In this document: piece after piece, positions 55,546-62,170 of the stretch
Position numbering within the stretch: position 1 is the stretch's first letter
Layout: each line of letters opens with the position of its first letter
NCBI GenBank assembly: GCA_028284665.1
Contig: JANQRG010000043.1
Coordinates: 1-64,000 of the forward strand
Reading direction: 5' to 3'
DNA: 64,000 bases
Source of the DNA: Croceivirga sp.
Lineage (GTDB): Bacteria; Bacteroidota; Bacteroidia; Flavobacteriales; Flavobacteriaceae
Notes under the pieces: generated by a model
Seen by the model: the letters and a program-made list of their open reading frames with translations, nothing else
Database searches by the model: none
What the model was told of the DNA's origin: nothing
Translations under genes and position numbers: made by a program

Positions 55546-56943
55546 ATGAATTTCGAACTAAAAGAAGTCCACCTTCCGGAATTTGGTATTCCGGAGACAG
55601 CGCCTACAATCTCCTTAGCGATATATAACCAAAGGGTAGAAAGGGTAAGACAAATTATGAGGGAAAAGGATTTGGATGCACTGGTAGTATATGGTGACAG
55701 GGAACATAACGCCAACCTCACGTATCTGTCAGCCTACGATCCAAGATTTGAAGAGGGATTGCTAGTAATTGGAAAGAATGACACTCCGGCACTATTAGTG
55801 GGCAACGAGGGTTGGGGCTATTCTGAACTTACCTCCTCACACCTCAATAGAATTCTCTATCAACCCTTAAGCTTGATGGGACAATCCAGGGATAAGAGCG
55901 AAAGCTTATCCACAATCTTAACCAAAGAAGGAATAGTAAAGGGTTCGAAAGTTGGAGTTGCAGGATGGAAGTATTTTAGCGAAAAAGAGTTTAAAAATCC
56001 GAAACATGTATTTGAAGTACCCTCTTATTTAATTGAGGAGCTTAAGGGGATCACGGGCGGATTGGAAAACCTTACTAATGTGAACGCTGTTTTCATGAAC
56101 CCGGACAATGGGTTAAGAATTATTAATGAGGCCGAACAATTGGCGGCTTTTGAATTTGCATCCTGTTATACGTCACAGGGTTTACGAAATGTATATTTCG
56201 GGCTGGAACTGGGAAAATCGGAGTTGGAAACAGCCACGCTTATGGGGCGAGACGGTTTAGGGCTACCTTATGGGGCGCATTTAATGCTCACAAGTGGCCC
56301 CAGGGCGACCTATGGTCTGCCAAGTCCATCCACAGACACCCTAAAATTGGGCGATCGGTTTACAATGTGCCTCTGTCATTGGGGGGCGTTGACTTCAAGA
56401 GCCGGTTTTTTGGTCCATGATGAAACTGAATTGCCAGAGGGAATCCAGGACTATCTGGATAAATTGGTGATCCCCTATTTCAAAGCAATAACTGCATGGT
56501 ATGAACATATTGGAATAGGAGTAACCGGAAAGGAATTGTACGAAATTGTTATGGATATTCTCGGAGATCCTTTCTTTGGAATTTTTCTGAATCCCGGTCA
56601 TTATATCCATTTGGATGAATGGGTTCATTCCCCTATTTGGGAGGGGTCCAATATTGCGCTAAAATCGGGGATGGCCCTTCAGGTAGACGTTATTCCAGCA
56701 ACTGGCACGGAGTATTATACCTCAAATATTGAAGATGGCATTGCGCTTGCGGATGAAAACTTGAGGGTTGAATTGGCTCAAAAATATCCTGACATGTGGG
56801 CAAGGATTCAGGCGAGAAGAAAGTTCATGAAGGAGGTCATCGGCATTAATTTAAAGCCTGAAGTACTACCCTTTAGTAATATTCCAGCCTACCTGGCACC
56901 CTACGTTTTATCACCTCAAAAAGTGATGACCGTACAGCGATGA
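55546..56943 (+). CDS. M24-fold (creatinase/Xaa-Pro peptidase-like) protein
   Basis: A 465-residue protein with an N-terminal creatinase-type domain (RVERVRQIMREKDLDALVVYG, HNANLTYLSAYDPRFEEGLL) and a C-terminal pita-bread domain from about 190. Of the five metal ligands of active M24 peptidases, the two Asp of the first block appear absent: the segment reads GDRFTMCLCHWGALTSRAG. GHYIHLDEW keeps a His and NIEDGIALA keeps the last Glu. It may therefore be a metal-free hydrolase like creatinase or a non-catalytic member. It has no signal peptide. It is transcribed divergently from the cytochrome, with the shared operator between, and is closed by a terminator. Confidence 0.82.
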   Translation: MNFELKEVHLPEFGIPETAPTISLAIYNQRVERVRQIMREKDLDALVVYGDREHNANLTYLSAYDPRFEEGLLVIGKNDTPALLVGNEGWGYSELTSSHLNRILYQPLSLMGQSRDKSESLSTILTKEGIVKGSKVGVAGWKYFSEKEFKNPKHVFEVPSYLIEELKGITGGLENLTNVNAVFMNPDNGLRIINEAEQLAAFEFASCYTSQGLRNVYFGLELGKSELETATLMGRDGLGLPYGAHLMLTSGPRATYGLPSPSTDTLKLGDRFTMCLCHWGALTSRAGFLVHDETELPEGIQDYLDKLVIPYFKAITAWYEHIGIGVTGKELYEIVMDILGDPFFGIFLNPGHYIHLDEWVHSPIWEGSNIALKSGMALQVDVIPATGTEYYTSNIEDGIALADENLRVELAQKYPDMWARIQARRKFMKEVIGINLKPEVLPFSNIPAYLAPYVLSPQKVMTVQR

Positions 56944-56975
56944 GCGCATTCAATGAGTAATGAAACTTTTAAATG

Positions 56976-57006
56976 AAAAAGGGAGCCCAATGGAGCTCCC
57001 TTTTTA
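56976..57006 (+). terminator. Rho-independent terminator after the M24-fold gene
   Basis: AAAAAGGGAGC pairs with GCTCCCTTTTT around an eight-base loop (56976-57005). The symmetric A and T flanks mean it could serve the convergent SDR gene as well. Confidence 0.85.
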
Positions 57007-57124
57007 CTTGAACAAACTAACTCAAACAAACTTAAATAAACTAACTTAACTCTAACTCATTTTTCTTTAAAGGTATTGGGCATTATACGCTGATTTCTGT
57101 TCGCAATTTTATTGGTTATGGATT

Positions 57125-57901
57125 TCAGTTCTTAGGGTATTGACCAATTACAGACCAACCGCCATCAATGACCAGTGTCTCTCCATTAATATGTTCAGCA
57201 TCCTTTGAAAGCAGGAATAGACAGCTTTTCGCAATATCTTCAGGCACAGCCGTTTTTCCTCTTGGTATTATGGACGCCCAGGCTTGCTCATAATCGGGCT
57301 CTTGTGTTCTTGTTCGCTTGGTTACTGTAGCCCCTGGAGCAATGGCATTAATAGTTATGTTGTAAGGAGCAAGTTCGAGAACCAAACTTCTGGCCATCAT
57401 ACTCAAAGCGGCTTTCGTCATAGAATAGGCGGTAAGATTAGGATAGGAAAGTATGCCAACATTGGAAGACATTAAAATAACGCTACCCCCTTTGTTTTCT
57501 TTTCTTAGCGCCTTGGCAATACGTTGCGTTAAAAAAAAGGCCCCCTTTAGGTTTACATGCATTACCCGATCAAAATTCTCCGGACTGAATTCGTAAAAAT
57601 TACCAAAAAGTGTAATGCCAGCATTGGCCACGGCAAAGTCCACAGTTCCAAAGGAATGCATTGCTGTTGCTATGAGCTCATCAATGACTTCCAGTTTACT
57701 GGCATCACCTGCTGTGAAACCAACATTTCCGGGATATTTATTGTCTAAAACTCCTACTACTTCATTTAGTGCGTCAGCGTTAATATCATTGATCACTACC
57801 CTGGCACCCTGTTCAAGTAAATGCTTTGTTATGGACAATCCTATGCCTTCGGCAGCTCCGGTCACAACAGCCACTTTATTTTTGATATCATAAAATCCCA
57901 C
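57125..57901 (-). CDS. SDR-family NAD(P)-dependent dehydrogenase
   Basis: A 258-residue classical short-chain dehydrogenase. The cofactor loop TGAAEGIGLS starts near 15, NAG is in FAVANAGITLFG near 89, and the catalytic Ser (ILMSSNVG) and Tyr-Lys pair (AYSMTKAAL) follow. PGATVTKRT and the C-terminal NGETLVIDGGW complete the fold. Members oxidise sugar or sterol alcohols, or reduce the ketones. The gene is preceded by the palindrome GTTATCGATAAC about 75 bases upstream, so it is probably under the LacI-type regulator. The substrate is unknown; a sugar alcohol or 3-oxo sugar is a guess from the GH65-like neighbour. Confidence 0.9.
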   Translation of the reverse strand: MGFYDIKNKVAVVTGAAEGIGLSITKHLLEQGARVVINDINADALNEVVGVLDNKYPGNVGFTAGDASKLEVIDELIATAMHSFGTVDFAVANAGITLFGNFYEFSPENFDRVMHVNLKGAFFLTQRIAKALRKENKGGSVILMSSNVGILSYPNLTAYSMTKAALSMMARSLVLELAPYNITINAIAPGATVTKRTRTQEPDYEQAWASIIPRGKTAVPEDIAKSCLFLLSKDAEHINGETLVIDGGWSVIGQYPKN

Positions 57902-57972
57902 AGTTCCTTCTCATAAAATTAGTAGCATAATAGATGGACCGGCATTTAGGCCCTTAAATTATAACCATCAAA

Positions 57973-57988
57973 ATGTTATCGATAACAT
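57973..57988. promoter_or_regulatory. Palindromic operator ATGTTATCGATAACAT (second copy)
   Basis: A perfect 16-base palindrome about 75 bases upstream of the SDR start, sharing the 12-base core with the site at 55366-55377. A possible -7 box, TAATTTTG on the minus strand (complement of 58001-58008), lies just upstream, so a bound repressor would block initiation. Confidence 0.65.
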
Positions 57989-58103
57989 ATAGCAAATATT
58001 CAAAATTAAAATGGGTTTTCCAAGTTTATTTCAATAAATGTTTGAAATTGATTTTTAACGCGTTACGGGCAGATCTGGTAGGAGTACACCATGGATCAAA
58101 ATA

Positions 58104-58132
58104 ATAAAAACAACCCTCTCAGAGGATAGGGT
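58104..58132 (-). terminator. Possible terminator after the lectin gene
   Basis: On the minus strand ACCCT and AGGGT pair across a ten-base loop and are followed by TTGTTTTTATT. The stem is short, so the call is tentative. It lies ten bases after the stop of the minus-strand operon. Confidence 0.4.
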
Positions 58133-58141
58133 GCTGCGCTG

Positions 58142-58711
58142 CTATTCAACAGGCCAAAATACGAGGCCAATGGTTTCCAAAAGATTGGTATGCGAACCCC
58201 AAAACCCCATTAATCTTCCCAAATATTCTCCGGTGGGTTTTTGGTTAAGGACCAAGGAAAACTTCAGATCACCGCCATTACCACCGTATTTTGGTGTTGT
58301 AGCCCCATCGTCAAAGACAAATAACAAACTATCGATGAACCAACCGGAAGCTCCTTTGATCCCTACTAATTTTTTACTTCCTGATACATGGTACTTTTCC
58401 TGGGGTATACCTTCAATATTTCCAAAACTAAACGTTTTGACATCCTGGTCTTTTACTACATCAAGGGTAAAACCGGTTACAATTTGCCGTTCGCTTAAAA
58501 AAACCTGGATTGCCTTAATGTTATCCCCTTCTTCAAATGCGATAAGCTGGATAGTCTCTCCTTCTTGTGCGTGAATACCACCAACCCGATTACCATAATG
58601 GATCTCGCCTAATAAGGGTTTGTGATCCTGTAATTGAACTTCGTTTTGCCCTTTAGCTCCACAGGAAACCAGCAATAGCAAAGCCAGAGCGGATACGTAT
58701 TTAACATCCAT
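58142..58711 (-). CDS. Jacalin-like lectin lipoprotein (putative)
   Basis: A 189-residue protein with a lipoprotein signal (ALALLLLVSCGAKGQ). The mature part reads as a beta-prism: GNRVGGIHAQEGETI, then LVGIKGASGWFIDSLLFVF, YGGNGGDLKFSL and a closing LGRLMGFWGSHTNLLETIGL. These resemble the GG-rich sheets and the final GFxG...LxxIG of jacalin-related lectins, which bind mannose or glucose. The match is by eye and moderate. It is the last gene of a minus-strand run, 14 bases after the LacI regulator, so a sugar-binding role at the cell surface fits the context. Confidence 0.55.
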   Translation of the reverse strand: MDVKYVSALALLLLVSCGAKGQNEVQLQDHKPLLGEIHYGNRVGGIHAQEGETIQLIAFEEGDNIKAIQVFLSERQIVTGFTLDVVKDQDVKTFSFGNIEGIPQEKYHVSGSKKLVGIKGASGWFIDSLLFVFDDGATTPKYGGNGGDLKFSLVLNQKPTGEYLGRLMGFWGSHTNLLETIGLVFWPVE

Positions 58712-58725
58712 TGCGTGTGATTTGG

Positions 58726-59745
58726 TTATGTACTTTCCCTCTTGACCAATTCAACAGGTAACAATTCATGTGTAGCCTTGGGTTCGTTGCTGTTTATCAG
58801 ATGTAACAATACCTCCATACCGCGACGGCCGATCTCATAAATGGGTTGACGTACCGTGGTCAGTGTTGGTGTTGAAATAGTTCCAAATTGTATGTCATCA
58901 AATCCAACAACGGCCATATCTTCCGGGATTTTTAAACCTTGTTCCTGAAGGCGCCGCATTACGCCAAGTGCCATATTATCGTCTGCACAAAAAATAGCCG
59001 TGGGCATATCATCAAGATCCAGCAGTTTACTACACTCACTATAGGCTTTTTCCTGATTGAAATCGCCATTGATCACCCATTCTTCCCTAAATTCAAGACC
59101 TAAATCAGAGAGTGCTCCCTGATAACCAAGGTAACGGTCATTACTGTTGGTCTCGCCGATACGGCCCCTGACAAAGGCAATTTTTCTATGCCCTTTACCA
59201 TATAAGTGTTCAACCGCAATTTGAGCTCCGTGAAAGTTTTCCGAATCGACGAAACTGATGTCCTCTGAAAATTTTTTGTAGTTGAGCATTACAAAAGGAA
59301 AGTTCAGATCTATTAATTCAGAGATATGGGGGTCACCCTCTTTCCGTTTCAATAAGATCACCCCATCGAGCATTCTACTTCTTGCCAGTTTTTCATATTC
59401 ACCGGAGGTATCCTTATCTGCACTAATGGGGCATAACATCAATTGATAATCGTTTTCTATGGCAACATCCATGATCCCACTGAGCACCTTTGTGGTGTAA
59501 TCGAACATAAACATGTGTTCTCTTTTGTTCAAAACAACGCCAATAATTGAGGTTTTTTGGCTGGAAAGGCTCCTTGCCAAAAGATTGGGTTGATACCCCA
59601 ATTCGTCAATGATCTTATTTATTTTTTCTCTTGTTTTTGGCGCAACCTGACCCTTACCCGTTAGTACGCGGGAAACCGTCATTTTGGACACTTTTGCCCG
59701 CTTAGAGATGTCGTCTAAGGTTACCGGCCTTTTTACATCATTCAT
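58726..59745 (-). CDS. LacI-family transcription regulator
   Basis: A 339-residue repressor or activator. The N-terminal helix-turn-helix and hinge read VTLDDISKRAKVSKMTVSRV and YQPNLLARSLSSQKT. A periplasmic-binding-protein-like sugar domain follows (TSIIGVVLNKREHMFMFDYT, AIFCADDNMALGVMRRLQE, VVGFDDIQFGTISTPTLTTV). It lies inside the operon of the GH65-like and FG-GAP genes. Two GTTATCGATAAC palindromes upstream of the cytochrome and SDR genes are likely targets. The inducer is presumably a product of the GH65-like enzyme. Confidence 0.95.
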   Translation of the reverse strand: MNDVKRPVTLDDISKRAKVSKMTVSRVLTGKGQVAPKTREKINKIIDELGYQPNLLARSLSSQKTSIIGVVLNKREHMFMFDYTTKVLSGIMDVAIENDYQLMLCPISADKDTSGEYEKLARSRMLDGVILLKRKEGDPHISELIDLNFPFVMLNYKKFSEDISFVDSENFHGAQIAVEHLYGKGHRKIAFVRGRIGETNSNDRYLGYQGALSDLGLEFREEWVINGDFNQEKAYSECSKLLDLDDMPTAIFCADDNMALGVMRRLQEQGLKIPEDMAVVGFDDIQFGTISTPTLTTVRQPIYEIGRRGMEVLLHLINSNEPKATHELLPVELVKREST

Positions 59746-59816
59746 GGCTGTGTTTATTAGTGTTTACTACGTTTCAATCTGTGGCTGGTTTCATTGGAAC
59801 CAGGAATCAAAACGGT

Positions 59817-62159
59817 TTATTTCCTTATCGCATCGTTACGATATACGTGAAGATATTTATAATCTTCAAAGGTAATGTTTACGATGTCGTAGTCCCCGTC
59901 ATTATCCAGGTCAAATGGGAAGGCGCCTCCGTGACCTTCCTTTCCTCTGCCCACCACATGTTCTACAAATTCTCCCTTGCCCTTATTCTCAAAAATGAAT
60001 GTGGACTTATCGCCCTTATGTTCTGCAGTAACAATATCCACGTCACCATCAAAATCAAAATCCACAACGTTCATATTATTGAGAGTAAACTTTTCTTCCG
60101 AAATATGGTGCCTTTTCCAGTTGAAGTAGGCCTGTTCTCCTGTTACGTCATCCGGTTGCTGAAACCAGTAGGCTCTGGCCGGTCTTATATCGGGATAGAG
60201 CTCTTCAACGGCAACAATATCGTTCTTTCCATCTGAATTTATATCAACAATGGCCAATTTATCAATGTAATCCCCATTGATCTTACCTACTTCATAATCC
60301 ACCCAGTTGGCACTGCCGTCACCGGGGTTTTTCCACCAGACGACACCAAGCCAGCCTTTGCCTGTAGCGATATCTATAAGGCCGTCCCCGTCTACATCGC
60401 CAGTTGCTATACCTTCGGCATGGGTGCCAGGCCCCGTAATTTTTTGAATTGGCCACTTGCCAAATTCCGGGGAAGCAGGGATCTGGAGACAATATACTCC
60501 ATCGCCACCCTCCAGTAGTATTTCCGGTTTTCCTCCGGGTATGATCTGTGCTGTGGTAAACCCCTGGCTATTGAGGTGCCCGGTGGCTTTCATCTGGCCT
60601 ATTTGTGTTACGGACCAATCGGTTCCCTCATCATTTTTGGACTCTAACCAATAGATGTTTGGCAAGGATTGCGCAATCACATCCACATATTCATCATTAT
60701 CTACATCGGTTACTATTAGGGCATCTACATTCAATCCAAAATCAACCCTTTCCCAACTGCCGGTCATATCTCCACCCGGATTGATGTAGCAATATCTGCC
60801 TGATATGATATCTGCCATGCCATCATTTGAAACATCGGCTGCAGCCAAACCAAAATATTTTAGCCATTCGGGTTCGTCAAAATCACCCCAGGCCTGCCTG
60901 GTATTGTCAACCTGTATATATTCCCATTTATCCAAATCCTGTTTGTTGTCCGAAATAGTATTTTCCCATATTTCTATGGGTGGCTCGTCGTAACTTCTTG
61001 AACTAACTATATCGATGTCACCATCGCCGCCTAAGTCTCCTGCAACAGCCCAATACGCCCCAACAGTTTGCACCGTTTGTTTGCTAAAGGTAACTTCCAA
61101 ATACCTCCAACTATCAGGTTTCCTGGGGGTTCTGTCATTTAGAAATACTACCATTTGGTCCGGATCTGTACCCTTTACCATCTCGGCGGCCAATATATCC
61201 AAATCGCCATCGTTATCAAAGTCGGCTATTTGAACGGTATGGCAATAATCCATGGGGGCGATCTGATATTCCTTCCAGGTCCCGTTTATGGGATCTAAAG
61301 GGGCACGATACCAGTAGAGGGGATAACCTTCCTTTTCGGAGTGTGAAATCACGATGTCCAAAAGTCCGTCTGCATTGATATCACCCAACCGGATCTGGGA
61401 ATTATTGTCCTGCCAGGAGTCGGTATTTTGATTGTACCATTTGGCGTCAAAGGTATATTCCTTCCAATTATCAGAGGTAGCCTCCTTGGGGTTTTTGAAC
61501 CAAAACCCGTTACAGACGATGTCAGGATAACCATCCAGGTCAATATCGCCCACGGCCAGTCCCTCATGGCCTTTTATTGTAAAGGTAGTTTTCCTCCAGG
61601 AGTTCTTACTGTCCTGGTAAAGAACATAGATATCAGTTTCGGCCCTTACCACAACATCCAAAAGGCCGTTTTTATCCATATCGCTTACCTCAATATCCTT
61701 AAGCCATGATACATCACCTAAATTGGCAATGGTATGCTCGGTCCAGGCTTTTGAACTTCCCTTAGGGTCTAACAGTGGGTTTTCAAACCAAATGACCCTC
61801 ATGGCACCTTCATGGGCATCCGGAATTATGATATCCATATCCCCGTCGCCGTCAACATCTCCTACCGAGGAGTCCGCAACATAGTGTAGTCCCTCCAATG
61901 AAGTTGTATTGATAACCTTTTTCTTATAATCGGGATAGGAGAACCATGCCAATTCCGTAGGCTCAAATTCACCTTCTATGACCAAAATATCACCTTTGCC
62001 ATCATTGTTGAAATCGGCAATATTCCGAACTTGAGAGCTGTTTTTTGGTAGGAGTATGTTGTGCTCGAAAACCAATTCCTGACCATATATAGGCTTTAAG
62101 CCTGATAATACAATAATAAGAATGAGCGGATTTTTTATACTTCTTTTAAATCTAGCCAT
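59817..62159 (-). CDS. Secreted FG-GAP/VCBS repeat protein (13 repeats)
   Basis: A 780-residue secreted protein. After a signal peptide (PLILIIVLSGLKPIYGQEL) the whole length is made of FG-GAP/VCBS repeats. I count 13 calcium-loop motifs of the DxDxDGxxD type, from DFNNDGKGDILVIEG to DLDNDGDYDIVNIT. The array should fold as two consecutive seven-bladed propellers or a similar structure. Such proteins bind glycans or proteins at the surface and some have lyase activity (for example in PL11-like folds), but no catalytic residue can be named. It lies 11 bases after the GH65-like gene, so the two are cotranscribed. Confidence 0.88.
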   Translation of the reverse strand: MARFKRSIKNPLILIIVLSGLKPIYGQELVFEHNILLPKNSSQVRNIADFNNDGKGDILVIEGEFEPTELAWFSYPDYKKKVINTTSLEGLHYVADSSVGDVDGDGDMDIIIPDAHEGAMRVIWFENPLLDPKGSSKAWTEHTIANLGDVSWLKDIEVSDMDKNGLLDVVVRAETDIYVLYQDSKNSWRKTTFTIKGHEGLAVGDIDLDGYPDIVCNGFWFKNPKEATSDNWKEYTFDAKWYNQNTDSWQDNNSQIRLGDINADGLLDIVISHSEKEGYPLYWYRAPLDPINGTWKEYQIAPMDYCHTVQIADFDNDGDLDILAAEMVKGTDPDQMVVFLNDRTPRKPDSWRYLEVTFSKQTVQTVGAYWAVAGDLGGDGDIDIVSSRSYDEPPIEIWENTISDNKQDLDKWEYIQVDNTRQAWGDFDEPEWLKYFGLAAADVSNDGMADIISGRYCYINPGGDMTGSWERVDFGLNVDALIVTDVDNDEYVDVIAQSLPNIYWLESKNDEGTDWSVTQIGQMKATGHLNSQGFTTAQIIPGGKPEILLEGGDGVYCLQIPASPEFGKWPIQKITGPGTHAEGIATGDVDGDGLIDIATGKGWLGVVWWKNPGDGSANWVDYEVGKINGDYIDKLAIVDINSDGKNDIVAVEELYPDIRPARAYWFQQPDDVTGEQAYFNWKRHHISEEKFTLNNMNVVDFDFDGDVDIVTAEHKGDKSTFIFENKGKGEFVEHVVGRGKEGHGGAFPFDLDNDGDYDIVNITFEDYKYLHVYRNDAIRK

Positions 62160-62170
62160 GTTCTTCAGTT

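Noticed and set aside
58131-58574. 147-residue plus-strand frame opposite the lectin gene
   Set aside because: It is a mirror of a well-supported gene with signal peptide and operon context on the minus strand.
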